The notes: generated by a model not told the origin, from the letters alone. A stretch of DNA of 36,044 nt from an uncultured Clostridium sp. (GCA_905213875.1 CAJMJN010000013.1:1-36044); one strand, 5' to 3'. Counted from the first letter of the stretch, positions 8,383 to 18,184 are shown. Made by a program: numbers and translations.

Positions 8383-11367
8383 CTATTCTACATCATCATT
8401 TATATTTATATTTTCCGTATCATTTTTTTGTTGTTTTTCATTGTCCTTTGTTTTTTCAATTTCTTCGTTTGTTTCTTCTTCTTTGTTTTCAACTTCTATT
8501 GTTTTGTTTTCTTGTTGTTCTTTTTCTTTACCTTCTTCTGATGATATATTTGTTTTTTCTTGTTCTTCTGTTTTATTTGGTTTTATCGCCCTTTCTTCTT
8601 GTTCTATTGATAATGTTTGCACTGTATCTTTTACTATCTTTATATTATTTCCTTTTACTTGTACTATATTTCCGTTTTTACATCTTCCTATTTCTCCTTG
8701 TGGTGTTATTTTTGCTGTTTGTGTTTTATTTATTTCTGGTGCTATATTATTTTTCCCTGTCAGTTTTACTTCTATATAGTATTCTTTCTTTGTGTCTAGA
8801 TTTCCTATATATTTATCGAAATAATATTTTATTCCTCCTTCATACCCTACATACATTTTTGTTTCAAATTTTCCGTCTGTTGATTTTAGGCTTAACTCTG
8901 GTATTTCTCTTGGTGTTCTACATTCTCCTTTTACCCACTCTGCTACATATATATATCCACTTATATAATCTTGACCTGCTCCATTTTGGATTATTTGCAT
9001 CTTATATAATTCTGTGTTTATATTTCCTTCATATGTATCTGCTTTTATTTTTATATTGTTTCCTTCTGTTACTACTTTGTCTCCATTTATCTTTCTTCCT
9101 ATTTCTTCATCCTTTTTCATTCGTACTTCTTGCTTTTTGCTTTCTTCTGGTGCTATGTTTTTCTTTCCGCTAAGTTTGACTTCCATATAATATTCTTTAT
9201 TTGTATCTAGGTTTCCTATGTATTTATCAAAATAATATTTTATTCCACCTTCATATCCTACATACATTTTTGTTTCATAACTTCCATCTCTTGCTTTTAA
9301 TTTTATCTCTGGTATTTCTTTTGGTGTTCTACATTCTCCTTTTACCCATTCTGCTACATATATGTATCCACTTATATAATCTTTATCTCCACTTTGTATT
9401 ACTTTTATTTGGTTTATTTCTGTGTTTATTGTTCCTTCATATAAACTGCTATCTACAAATTTTATAATATTTTTATTAGTTATTACTTTTATATTGTCTG
9501 TAGTTGTTCCAACTTCACCATTTATTGACATCTTAGCAGTTTGTTTTTTACTATTTTCATCAGCCATATTATTTGGATTTGTTAAATCAACTTCTATATA
9601 ATATTCCCTCGTTTTGTCTAGTTTTTCTATATTTACATCATAATAATATCCAATTCCGTTTTCATAATTTACATACATATTTTTTTGTATTTTACCATCA
9701 GTTGATTTTAATGTCATTTTTGGTGTTGTTGATGGTTTCTTACAATCATTTCCAACCCATTCTGCTATATAAATATTTCCACTTATATAATTATCTCCCT
9801 TAGCATTTTGGATTATTTTCATTTGATTTAACTCTGTATTTATTGTTCCTATATAATTTAATACAAAATTATCATTTTTAGCATTTACTGTTATTACATC
9901 AAATTTTCCTATTTCTTTATTTCCAATAGCTAATTTTTGTGTCTTGTTTTTAGAAATGTTATCTTCTGTAGTTAATGATATTTCTATATAATATTCTTTT
10001 GATGTATCTAAATATTGTATATTTTTATCAAAATAATATTTAGCATTTCCTTCATAACCTACATAAGTTTTTAAATTAACAGTCCCATCTGTTGATTTTA
10101 ACCTTATTTCTGGCATTGACCTTGGATTTCTAGAAACTCCATTTACTATTTCTTCTATATTTACAAATCCTGCTATATAATTTTCTTGTTTACTATTTTG
10201 TACTAATTTTACTTCTTCAACATTTGTTTTTATATCTCCAGAATATTCCCCTTCTGAGAATACAATTTTATTATTTATTGCTTTTACTATTCTCGCTTTA
10301 TAATCCTGCTTTAAAGTCTTATTTGGTAGTGATACTCTTTGAATTTTCTTTGATTCTGGTGCTATATTTTTACTTCCTGTTAATTCAACTTCTATATAAT
10401 ATTCTTTATTTAAATCTAATTTATCTATATTTGTATCAAAATAATATCTTATCATATTTTGATAACTAACAAACATTTCTTTATTTACTGTTCCATCTGT
10501 TGATTTTAATGTTAATTTTGGTGTTGTTGATGGTTTTCTGCAATCATTTCCAACCCATTCTGCTATATCTATGTATCCACCTATGTAACTATTTCCTGAT
10601 TTATTTTGTATATAATCTAATGTATATATACCAGTATTTATTGTTCCATAATAGTTTCTTCTAAATAATTCTTTATTCTTTATAATTGCTTTAGCATCTG
10701 CTTCAGCCATTTTGGTTAACATACTATCATTTAAATAATTGGCTCTATCATATGGGTTGTTTATAAATGCGTGTTCTACTAAAACTGCAGGGATATCTTT
10801 GTGTATTGGCCAACTTATAATTCCATAATAATCAGCAATTGTCCCGTCGGAATATTTATCATCCTCGCTGCCTATTCTTACTTTTGGTGTATTCGAATAT
10901 GAACGCACTCCTACATTTCTTAAATTATTTAAAATATCATTTCCTAATATACTAGAATATTCATAATATCTTTTTTGTGCTCTACTATGTGTAACATAAA
11001 CTTCTGCTCCTGAAAGTCTATTTGAACCTTCACTAGAATTTATATGAAAGCTTACTAATAAATCTGCATTATTATTTTGCGCATTTATTGTTCTTTGCTC
11101 TCTATTTAGGTTTTCACTTTCTTTTTTTGTAAGTACACCTGTTATTCCAGAAGTTCTATCTAAAATAGCTTTTACTCTTGTTGCTATTTTCCAAGTTAAA
11201 TCACTTTCAATTAATCCTCCTGCACTTGCCCCTGGATCGCCTCCTCCATGGCCTGGGTCTAGTGCTACTACAACATCTGTATTAGCTGCATATACACTTG
11301 AACTTGTAATAATTGCTGCTAATCCAACTACTGATACTAAACATCCTTTTAATGATTTTTTTATCAT
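8383..11367 (-). CDS. Secreted N-acetylmuramoyl-L-alanine amidase with five ~135-residue repeats
   Basis: The protein of 994 residues has a signal peptide (about 1-28, ending VYA). An Amidase_3 zinc domain (about 30-230) carries the metal and catalytic residues H40 (LDPGHGG), E54, H108 (SFHINSSEG) and E198 (VLVEHAF), so it should cleave the MurNAc-L-Ala bond of peptidoglycan. Five repeats begin near residues 260, 396, 525, 662 and 800. Each has the core YISGYIYVAEW, then LKSTDG, YYFDK and EYYIEV. Repeats 4 and 5 are also close at DNA level. An E/K-rich low-complexity tail follows. The repeats are probably wall-binding modules; I do not recognise their family. The start follows AAGGGGTG. Confidence 0.9.
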   Translation of the reverse strand: MIKKSLKGCLVSVVGLAAIITSSSVYAANTDVVVALDPGHGGGDPGASAGGLIESDLTWKIATRVKAILDRTSGITGVLTKKESENLNREQRTINAQNNNADLLVSFHINSSEGSNRLSGAEVYVTHSRAQKRYYEYSSILGNDILNNLRNVGVRSYSNTPKVRIGSEDDKYSDGTIADYYGIISWPIHKDIPAVLVEHAFINNPYDRANYLNDSMLTKMAEADAKAIIKNKELFRRNYYGTINTGIYTLDYIQNKSGNSYIGGYIDIAEWVGNDCRKPSTTPKLTLKSTDGTVNKEMFVSYQNMIRYYFDTNIDKLDLNKEYYIEVELTGSKNIAPESKKIQRVSLPNKTLKQDYKARIVKAINNKIVFSEGEYSGDIKTNVEEVKLVQNSKQENYIAGFVNIEEIVNGVSRNPRSMPEIRLKSTDGTVNLKTYVGYEGNAKYYFDKNIQYLDTSKEYYIEISLTTEDNISKNKTQKLAIGNKEIGKFDVITVNAKNDNFVLNYIGTINTELNQMKIIQNAKGDNYISGNIYIAEWVGNDCKKPSTTPKMTLKSTDGKIQKNMYVNYENGIGYYYDVNIEKLDKTREYYIEVDLTNPNNMADENSKKQTAKMSINGEVGTTTDNIKVITNKNIIKFVDSSLYEGTINTEINQIKVIQSGDKDYISGYIYVAEWVKGECRTPKEIPEIKLKARDGSYETKMYVGYEGGIKYYFDKYIGNLDTNKEYYMEVKLSGKKNIAPEESKKQEVRMKKDEEIGRKINGDKVVTEGNNIKIKADTYEGNINTELYKMQIIQNGAGQDYISGYIYVAEWVKGECRTPREIPELSLKSTDGKFETKMYVGYEGGIKYYFDKYIGNLDTKKEYYIEVKLTGKNNIAPEINKTQTAKITPQGEIGRCKNGNIVQVKGNNIKIVKDTVQTLSIEQEERAIKPNKTEEQEKTNISSEEGKEKEQQENKTIEVENKEEETNEEIEKTKDNEKQQKNDTENININDDVE

Positions 11368-11407
11368 ATTGCACCCCTTTCAATTAATTAAAATATTTTT
11401 CAAATAT

Positions 11408-11436
11408 ATTTTACATCTTATAAATAAATTTGTCTA
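11408..11436 (-). promoter_or_regulatory. Promoter of the amidase gene
   Basis: On the minus strand, -35 TAGACA (11436-11431), a 17-base spacer and -10 TAAAAT (11413-11408) lie about 40 bases before the amidase start. The -35 overlaps the end of the upstream GT2 gene, so the amidase can be expressed apart from the glycan genes. Confidence 0.6.
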
Positions 11437-12333
11437 TATATTTTTTATTTTTTTCAAATTTTTACTTTTTATAATTCCAGGTATTAACAATATATAATAT
11501 AAAATTTTGTTTTCTATATCTTTTATATTCTTACTGCTGTATTGTTTTGTTAAATAACTAAACAATATATAATGTTTTATTGCATATAGCCTTTTACTTA
11601 ATAACACTCCAGCCATATTTTTTTCTAAGATTTCTGCAAAATATTTATAATATCCATATGGATATTTTAGAAATTGTTTTACTATATTTTTTGTATAGCC
11701 TTTTTCTTGATATTCGCAAATCATTATTGGTAAATTAAAACATAATAATTCGTTTTCTTTATCCATTTCGTAATACATTCTAGCCTCTGTTACGAATTTT
11801 TCGCCATTTTCTAATTTGTGTTTATATTTTTTTCTTATACTTGATATAAATAAAATCGCTCTTTCGCCTTGGTCATTTTCTTTAAAATGTAAATCAAACA
11901 ATGTCGACCTTTTCTTAGTAAATACTTTTCCTAGATTAACTCCTTTTATATCAAATTTAAGGAAACATAATCCATAAATATTTTTTTCTTGCTTTGATTC
12001 TTCTATTTTTTGTTTCATATATTTAAAAGCATTGTCTGCAAAATAGTCATCTGAATCGCAATCTATCATATATTCACCAGTTACATGTTCTACTAAATTG
12101 TTTATTGCAACCATTTTCCCTTGATTGTCTTGTTCAAAGTATTTTATTTCTAGATTTGGTACATTTTTTTCTTGAAATTTTTGAACTATTTCTTTTGTTT
12201 TATCTGTTGAGCCATCATTCATTATTAACCATTCTATTTCTACTCCATATATAGAGTTTTTTTCTAAACTTTCATATAATCTTTCTAAAAGTTCACCTCT
12301 ATTATATGTTGGTGTTAATACTGATATTTTCAT
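11434..12333 (-). CDS. GT2 family glycosyltransferase
   Basis: The gene encodes 299 residues with a GT-A fold glycosyltransferase domain. The N-terminus is ISVLTPTYNRGELLERLY, followed by MNDGSTDKT (38-46) for nucleotide-sugar binding and the metal motif DCDSDD (91-96). The C-terminus is basic (KSKNLKKIKNI) and has a hydrophobic stretch near 270-285 that may rest on the membrane. It is the last gene of the run that starts with the HAD gene, overlaps nothing, and has GGAGG before its ATG. The sugar and acceptor are unknown. Confidence 0.88.
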   Translation of the reverse strand: MKISVLTPTYNRGELLERLYESLEKNSIYGVEIEWLIMNDGSTDKTKEIVQKFQEKNVPNLEIKYFEQDNQGKMVAINNLVEHVTGEYMIDCDSDDYFADNAFKYMKQKIEESKQEKNIYGLCFLKFDIKGVNLGKVFTKKRSTLFDLHFKENDQGERAILFISSIRKKYKHKLENGEKFVTEARMYYEMDKENELLCFNLPIMICEYQEKGYTKNIVKQFLKYPYGYYKYFAEILEKNMAGVLLSKRLYAIKHYILFSYLTKQYSSKNIKDIENKILYYILLIPGIIKSKNLKKIKNI

Positions 12334-12334
12334 T

Positions 12335-13450
12335 TTATTCCTCCAGTATTTTTTCTATTTCTTCTAATATATTTTGATTATCATATTTTTCAATTTTATT
12401 TTTAATAGCTGTTTTTCCAATAATTATATCTTTTAATCCTAAATATATTGATTGTTCATTGTTTTCTAATATTAATGATTTACTATAATTTTCAACTGCT
12501 TCTCTTGCAGCTGTATTTGTTATTATTATTGGTTTATTTAATATTTTAGCTTCTTCTAATACCATTCCATAACCTTCAAATTCTGAAAGCAAACAAAAAT
12601 AATCCGCATTCTTTATATATGGATATGGATTTTCCTTTTTACCTAATAAGAAAAACGTATCTTCCACATTATATTTTTTTATTAATTTTTGCAATTTTTC
12701 TTTTTCTGGTCCATCTCCTATTATGTAAAAATTTTGTTTTTTTCCACATTCTTTAATTAATCTACTATGTACTTTTATTATTCTATCTATTGCTTTTTGT
12801 GGTACTAATCTAGCTACTTCTAAAAAATTAATTTTTTCTTTTTCTAATTCTTTTGCTTGTCCTTTTTCTGATTTTCTTTGAACTTCAGCTGAATCTATAT
12901 AATTATATATTACATGTTTATCTTTTTTACTCATTTCTGTATCATTATAAGTTTTTTCAAAACTTTTTAAATTGTCTTTGCTTACAAAAATCAGTTTTTC
13001 GTATTTTTCATATATCTTTTGGTCTATTGTCTTTTTAATTTTTGCTTTTATACCATTACCAAATACTTTGGCTATATCATTATGTATCCACACAATTTTT
13101 TTCGTGTCCGGGTTTTTTACACTAAATAATCTTGTTATTGGTCCTTCTAAAAAAGCAATTTCTACATCATAATTTTCTTTTATATATTTTTTATAAATTT
13201 GATTCTTAAATAATAATACTCTTAATGGCGCTATATATTTTCTTTCAAATTTTGGTAAATTTTTATATTGCTCTTTATATAAACTTTTTAACTTAACTTG
13301 TTGATTTAATTGCTTTTCTAATTCTCCTTTAGCATATATTGTAAATATTGTTATTTCATATTTGTCACATAAATCATTTGCAATATCTACTAATACTCGT
13401 TCTGCTCCTCCTAGTGTTAATCCTGTTATTCCAAATAAAATTTTTTTCAT
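12335..13450 (-). CDS. GT4 family glycosyltransferase
   Basis: This 371-residue retaining GT-B enzyme presumably adds one sugar to the growing lipid-linked glycan in the cytoplasm. The N-terminal acceptor domain contains GLTLGGAERVL (10-20), the glycine-rich loop seen in GT4 enzymes. The C-terminal nucleotide-sugar domain has LEVARLVPQKAIDRII (210-225), FYIIGDGPEK (241-250) and the E-x7-E motif around E292 and E300 in SEFEGYGMVLEEA. It sits one base away from the next GT2 gene on the same strand. The ribosome site (GAGAG) is weaker than those of its neighbours. Confidence 0.92.
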   Translation of the reverse strand: MKKILFGITGLTLGGAERVLVDIANDLCDKYEITIFTIYAKGELEKQLNQQVKLKSLYKEQYKNLPKFERKYIAPLRVLLFKNQIYKKYIKENYDVEIAFLEGPITRLFSVKNPDTKKIVWIHNDIAKVFGNGIKAKIKKTIDQKIYEKYEKLIFVSKDNLKSFEKTYNDTEMSKKDKHVIYNYIDSAEVQRKSEKGQAKELEKEKINFLEVARLVPQKAIDRIIKVHSRLIKECGKKQNFYIIGDGPEKEKLQKLIKKYNVEDTFFLLGKKENPYPYIKNADYFCLLSEFEGYGMVLEEAKILNKPIIITNTAAREAVENYSKSLILENNEQSIYLGLKDIIIGKTAIKNKIEKYDNQNILEEIEKILEE

Positions 13451-13464
13451 ATTTGTTCTCTCTT

Positions 13465-14445
13465 CTATTTTTTTATTATATACATTATTGTTGTATATAG
13501 CTTATATGTAAATTTATTTAATGTCTTCATATATAAATTATATATTTTGTATTTTCTACTAAGTCCATTACCTTTTTTTAAAATCTCATTCTGTTTCCAA
13601 TTTGGAAATTCCTTGTTTACTTTTTCCCAAGTAAATTCTAACATTTTTTCTTGAACTTCTTCATCTTGTATCTTTACTATTCTAAGTAATGAACTGCAAA
13701 ATGCATATCTTGCATATAAATATTCTAATTGTTGTTTATATTTTTCATAAAAGTCATTTTCTTTATAATATTTAATTACATTATCTAAAACATCAAAGAT
13801 TTCTTTTGTTCTTTCGTTTTGTGAATTGGATATTGATCCTTCTCGTTGAATATAATGTATACAAGGCTTTTTTAAAAACGATATTTTATTTAAATGTGGT
13901 ACTAATTTGTATGTAAATTCTACATCTTCATATCTGTATCCTTTTGGAAATAGAATTTTTGTTTCTTCTAATATTTCTCTTTTTATTAGTTTATTCCAAG
14001 CTACAACTCTTATTTTAGTCAGTGCCTCTGCTGTTCCTTCATATTTTTCCCCTACATCTGTTTTTACTTTATCTGGATAATTCCAAAAAAAGTCACATTC
14101 CACCATGTCACTTTTTTCTTTTTGTGCTATATCATACATTAATTGATACATATCTTTTTCTACATAATCATCTGAATCTAAAAATGCAATATATTCACCT
14201 TTTGCATATGGTATAGCAAAATTTCTTGCATCAGACAAGCCACCATTTTCTTTTTCTAAATATACTATTTTTTCTGGATATTGTTTTAAAAATTTTTTTA
14301 CAATATCTATACTTCTATCTTTTGAGCCATCATTTACAAGTATTATTTCAATATCTTTTAATGTTTGATTTACCAATGTTTCTAAACATTTTTCTATATA
14401 TCCTTCTACATTGTAAAAAGGCACTATTACACTTACTTTTGGCAT
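13465..14445 (-). CDS. GT2 family glycosyltransferase (WaaB/EpsJ-like)
   Basis: A 326-residue inverting glycosyltransferase. VSVIVPFYNVEGYIEKCLETL starts the GT-A fold at residue 4; VNDGSKD (37-43), the GGLSDARN segment (68-75) and DSDDY (90-94) line the nucleotide-sugar and metal site. The C-terminus has a basic, amphipathic end that may contact the membrane. It begins only five bases after the stop of the upstream GT2 paralogue, with a GAGGTAAAGG ribosome site. The two neighbours look like an old duplication, though their C-terminal halves have diverged. Donor and acceptor are not predictable. Confidence 0.9.
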   Translation of the reverse strand: MPKVSVIVPFYNVEGYIEKCLETLVNQTLKDIEIILVNDGSKDRSIDIVKKFLKQYPEKIVYLEKENGGLSDARNFAIPYAKGEYIAFLDSDDYVEKDMYQLMYDIAQKEKSDMVECDFFWNYPDKVKTDVGEKYEGTAEALTKIRVVAWNKLIKREILEETKILFPKGYRYEDVEFTYKLVPHLNKISFLKKPCIHYIQREGSISNSQNERTKEIFDVLDNVIKYYKENDFYEKYKQQLEYLYARYAFCSSLLRIVKIQDEEVQEKMLEFTWEKVNKEFPNWKQNEILKKGNGLSRKYKIYNLYMKTLNKFTYKLYTTIMYIIKK

Positions 14446-14450
14446 ATCCT

Positions 14451-15404
14451 TTACCTCATTTTTAAATATAATTTAACATCTATTGCTAATAAAATTCTTT
14501 TTATTAATTGCTTAATATTATTAGCTTTTATGTTTTTATACATTTTTCGTTTTTTTATTTCTTTTATATATTCTTTTTGTTCTTGCTCATTTAATGTTTG
14601 CGTTTTTAATATTACTGAATTTGTATAATATCTTTTTACAAATTCTTTTGTTTCTTTTTGTATATTGTATTTTTCAATATTTTCTATCATATAGTCATAA
14701 TGTGCAATCATATCTTTTGCACGTAATTTATTTTTATTATAATCATTATCTCTAGTTAAACTATTATCTGTTTGTAAATAGTTATATCCATAACAATTTG
14801 TTGATACAAATGTTTTAGCATTTATTATTACTAATGATGTTAATCCAAAATCTTCGTGATATCTTAGTCTATATTGAAAATTATTTTCTATAAAATATTC
14901 TCTTCTATACAGGTAAATACAAGCAGGATCCATAAATTTATCTGATATACATAATATTTTATACGCTTCTTCTCCTGAACATTTATTAAATACTGGTCCA
15001 CTTACTAATTCCATAATTTCTTTTTTAGTGTTTACAAGTTTTAGTTTAAATTTAATTACATCTATTTTTTCATCCATATATACTTTTAGATCTTCATATG
15101 TATTATTATCTAAATAATCGTCAGGGTCAATAAAAGATATGTAATCACCTTCTGCATATTTAACACCATAGTTTCTAGCTGATGCTAATCCACCATTTTC
15201 TTTTTTGAAATATTTTATTGTTAAATCTGGATTGTTTTTTTGATACTCTTTTATCATTTTTTCAGAATTGTCAGTTGCTCCATCATTTACAACAATTATT
15301 TCAAAATCTTTCATTGTTTGTGCTTTAATACTATCTAAACAATGTTTAATGTATTTTTCTACATTATAAACTGGTATAATTATGCTTAATTTTGGTGATT
15401 TCAT
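14451..15404 (-). CDS. GT2 family glycosyltransferase
   Basis: A 317-residue GT-A glycosyltransferase of the EpsH/EpsJ type. It opens with LSIIIPVYNVEKYIKHCLDSI (6-26), then VVNDGATDNS (38-47), GGLASARNYG (71-80) and the DPDD metal motif (93-96). The C-terminal third is lysine-rich (IKEIKKRKMYKNIKANNIKQLIKR). It lies between the GtrII-type gene and a related GT2 gene, with GGAGAAAAG before its ATG. As for the other transferases here, its place in the glycan assembly order cannot be deduced from sequence alone. Confidence 0.9.
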   Translation of the reverse strand: MKSPKLSIIIPVYNVEKYIKHCLDSIKAQTMKDFEIIVVNDGATDNSEKMIKEYQKNNPDLTIKYFKKENGGLASARNYGVKYAEGDYISFIDPDDYLDNNTYEDLKVYMDEKIDVIKFKLKLVNTKKEIMELVSGPVFNKCSGEEAYKILCISDKFMDPACIYLYRREYFIENNFQYRLRYHEDFGLTSLVIINAKTFVSTNCYGYNYLQTDNSLTRDNDYNKNKLRAKDMIAHYDYMIENIEKYNIQKETKEFVKRYYTNSVILKTQTLNEQEQKEYIKEIKKRKMYKNIKANNIKQLIKRILLAIDVKLYLKMR

Positions 15405-15420
15405 ATCTTTTCTCCACTTT

Positions 15421-16962
15421 TTAATATTCTTCAGATAATCTTACTATTATTTTATTATCTACTAATTTTATTGCTTCCTCATTTGGCCACTCTTTAATGT
15501 TATTTTCTTCTACATATTTTTTAGCTTCTTCAAATTCTGCTGCAGTTGGTTGTTCTAATTTATAACCTAATATATTTAAAAATGTTATTCCTCTTGAGTT
15601 TACTCCATAAATATATTCATAATCAAATGCAAAAAATGATGAACCTATTACTTCACTTTTCAAATACACATTTTTCAACTGCTTTTGGTGTCTACCTACA
15701 AATATTATTTTATAATCTTCTTTAGGATTATACCAATCTTTTGATTCAATTTTACTCATTAAATCATATGCAAATGCCTCGTCACTTCTATATTGAACAT
15801 CTACAGTATTGAATAAATTTGCTGTATTGTAAGATTGTGTATATGCTAAAATACAAACTAATACAATAAAGGCATTTTTTAACCATCTTAATTTATCTAT
15901 TTTTGATAAATATATAACAGTATACATTATTACTATTGCTGCTACGAATGGATAGTTAAATTGTGTTCTTTTCAATTGATCTACACCTGTTATAATCATA
16001 ATATAAAATGGTGCAGATAATAATCCAATTATAGAAATAATAACACCAATTTTTAATTTTTTCTTTTTGCATAAATATATTATAAAAATTGCTGATATCA
16101 AAATGCTTATTACATATCCAATATTATAAAATATTCCTTCACATTTTATTACTGCTTTTACACATACATATATGTTCTTTAAACATTGCTCAACACTATC
16201 TTTTAACCAAGCCATTTGTAAGTAAGATGTTGAACTTCCTTTTGCAAGCACTTTTCCTATTACAAAATATACTAATGCTGCTGCTAAAAATATTCCTATT
16301 TGTTTTCCAAGATATTTCCAATTATTATCGTTGTCTTTTAAAACTTTTAATAAATAACATACTACTACAGTTACTATATATAGTAATATTACTGATTGAT
16401 ATACTCCGAAAGAAAGAATTAATAGAGCTATTGATATTACATAATACAATATTTTTTGTATCTTATTTTCTACTTTACTTGCTTTATCTATTATTAGTAA
16501 TATTATTGGAATTAAAAATACAGTAAAAGCTACACTAATATTTTGTAATATAAAATTATATTGTTCTGCAAATATAGGATTTGTTACAAATAATATAGGA
16601 AATATAAATTGATATTTTAGAAATTTTTCTTTATATTCCTCTTTTGTATATGTGTAAAACAAATAATTAAAACCTATACTATATGCTATAATTAAAATTA
16701 CTGTTAAAAAATTAGAAGCAAATATTGGTAAAGAGCCCATTTGGAATATTTTATTTAGTAATACTAATCCCCATCTATTTAATGTTATCCACCAATTCCA
16801 TCTTCCAGCCGCTCCTATTTCTCCAATATATAATTCTGTATCAATTGAAAAACTTTGACTTATTATTCTTTCGCCAAATGCAAATAATATTACACCTATA
16901 ATAATTATTATAGAATATTTTGATTTTTTCAAATATTTCATAAAATCATTTTCTTTGTCCAC
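15421..16962 (-). CDS. GtrII-type (Glucos_trans_II) membrane glycosyltransferase
   Basis: The 513-residue protein has about 10-12 membrane helices. The N-terminal loop carries FSIDTELYIGEIGAAGRWN, resembling the first extracytoplasmic loop of GtrII-like glucosyltransferases with its acidic residues and GRW motif. Such enzymes take undecaprenyl-phosphate-sugar outside the membrane and decorate a polysaccharide. The C-terminal ~110 residues are soluble and probably external. The start is GTG at 16962, nine bases after GGGAG and one base past the upstream stop. Together with gtrA and gtrB (10 kb downstream), it completes a three-part Gtr decoration system. The family call is from recognisable layout, not a search. 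Confidence 0.82.
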   Translation of the reverse strand: MDKENDFMKYLKKSKYSIIIIIGVILFAFGERIISQSFSIDTELYIGEIGAAGRWNWWITLNRWGLVLLNKIFQMGSLPIFASNFLTVILIIAYSIGFNYLFYTYTKEEYKEKFLKYQFIFPILFVTNPIFAEQYNFILQNISVAFTVFLIPIILLIIDKASKVENKIQKILYYVISIALLILSFGVYQSVILLYIVTVVVCYLLKVLKDNDNNWKYLGKQIGIFLAAALVYFVIGKVLAKGSSTSYLQMAWLKDSVEQCLKNIYVCVKAVIKCEGIFYNIGYVISILISAIFIIYLCKKKKLKIGVIISIIGLLSAPFYIMIITGVDQLKRTQFNYPFVAAIVIMYTVIYLSKIDKLRWLKNAFIVLVCILAYTQSYNTANLFNTVDVQYRSDEAFAYDLMSKIESKDWYNPKEDYKIIFVGRHQKQLKNVYLKSEVIGSSFFAFDYEYIYGVNSRGITFLNILGYKLEQPTAAEFEEAKKYVEENNIKEWPNEEAIKLVDNKIIVRLSEEY

Positions 16963-16963
16963 T

Positions 16964-18184
16964 TTAATTTTCTCCCTTTATTTTTTCTCTTAATTTCCAC
17001 CATTTTGAATTTTTTATGGCTTCTAATTCTCTTTTGTAGTTATCTATTTCTTTCACAGCTTGTTCAAATTCTTTTTTAAAATAATCCCTTGAATATTCAG
17101 CTTCTTGTTTTTCTTTTCCTATTTCTTCGATTCTTTGATTCTTTTCAATCTCTATTTCCTTAATATTTATTTCAGCTTTTGCCAACTTTTCTTTTTTCTT
17201 TGTATACCTTTCATATGATTCTAATGTAGCACTTTTTAACCAATTTGATTTTTCTATTACATATTTTTTATAATCTTTTATCGAAATATCATTTTCATAT
17301 TTTCCATCTTCTTGTTCAGACTGTTTTACAAATTCTTCACATCTTTTTATAAGATTGTTTCTTAATTCTTTCCAACCATCATCATGTTTTGGAATATTAT
17401 TATAATCATATTTTACTTTTCCTGAAATAAAATCCTCTTCACTGCACGATTCAATATATTTGGTATAATCCCCAAATCTATCATTTCTATAATCTTCGTT
17501 AAGTAATATTGTAGGCGTTCCTAATGCTAAACAAGGTAAGGCACAATGTAGCCTATATGATACAACGGCCTTAGCTCCTTGATATACTTTTAGTAATTTT
17601 TCTACATTTTTCATTCTTTCATCCCAAGGTAATTTATAATAATCCTCTGGAACTATATGTGTTATTTCTTTTACTTCCATATCTGTTGTTTTTCTTATTT
17701 GATCTACAACTTCTTTGCTTACGTCTACTGCACATATATAATTGCCTTTTTCTATATTGTCAAATGGTTGTAATGTTAATGTCATACATCCTGTATATTC
17801 TGTTTTTACTCCTTTTTCACTTAAAAGTTTCAGTGTATGACTGTCTCTGCATCCTATTGGTTCTATACTTTTCAAATATTCTAAACCATATCCTTGCAAA
17901 TGATATGCTCTATCTGTTGTGTCCCAAAACCAATCTTTATATGTAAAATGCATTGATATTGGCAAAGGCTTTATATATGGTGATGGCGGCCAATTTAATG
18001 TATATTGTAAAAACCACCCATTTGTAATTACAGCAACTTTTTCTTCAGTGCTTGGAATAAATTCGTCTATGTGATTTCTATCCACATAATAGTCTACTTT
18101 TGGCAAAAATCTTTTAGTTACATAGGCTTGTATATCATCTCCTATATTCCTCGTATCCTGCTCAACCATTAATCCGAATTTCAT
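16964..18184 (-). CDS. Polysaccharide pyruvyl transferase family protein with C-terminal coiled coil
   Basis: The protein likely adds pyruvate as a ketal to a glycan sugar, using phosphoenolpyruvate. The start chosen is the ATG at 18184, behind GGGAGGAAAAT, giving 406 residues; the upstream in-frame ATG lacks a ribosome site. The N-terminus MKFGLMVEQDTRNIGDDIQAY and the later RLHCALPCLALGTPTILL are typical of the family. Residues from about 320 to 395 form a strong coiled coil ending in SKWWKLREKIK, like the terminal SxSWRLTxPLR-type motif common in surface-glycan enzymes. The coiled coil may tether or scaffold other enzymes. Confidence 0.85.
   Translation of the reverse strand: MKFGLMVEQDTRNIGDDIQAYVTKRFLPKVDYYVDRNHIDEFIPSTEEKVAVITNGWFLQYTLNWPPSPYIKPLPISMHFTYKDWFWDTTDRAYHLQGYGLEYLKSIEPIGCRDSHTLKLLSEKGVKTEYTGCMTLTLQPFDNIEKGNYICAVDVSKEVVDQIRKTTDMEVKEITHIVPEDYYKLPWDERMKNVEKLLKVYQGAKAVVSYRLHCALPCLALGTPTILLNEDYRNDRFGDYTKYIESCSEEDFISGKVKYDYNNIPKHDDGWKELRNNLIKRCEEFVKQSEQEDGKYENDISIKDYKKYVIEKSNWLKSATLESYERYTKKKEKLAKAEINIKEIEIEKNQRIEEIGKEKQEAEYSRDYFKKEFEQAVKEIDNYKRELEAIKNSKWWKLREKIKGEN

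Noticed and set aside
8364..9173. 269-residue open frame on the plus strand opposite the amidase
   Set aside because: It is rich in Leu/Phe/Tyr only because it mirrors the amidase's repeats; there is no ribosome site, and the same pattern recurs opposite other AT-rich genes.
8600..10640. Regular repeats that could be a CRISPR array
   Set aside because: The period is about 400 bases, the repeats are translated in frame and diverge at synonymous sites, so they are protein repeats.
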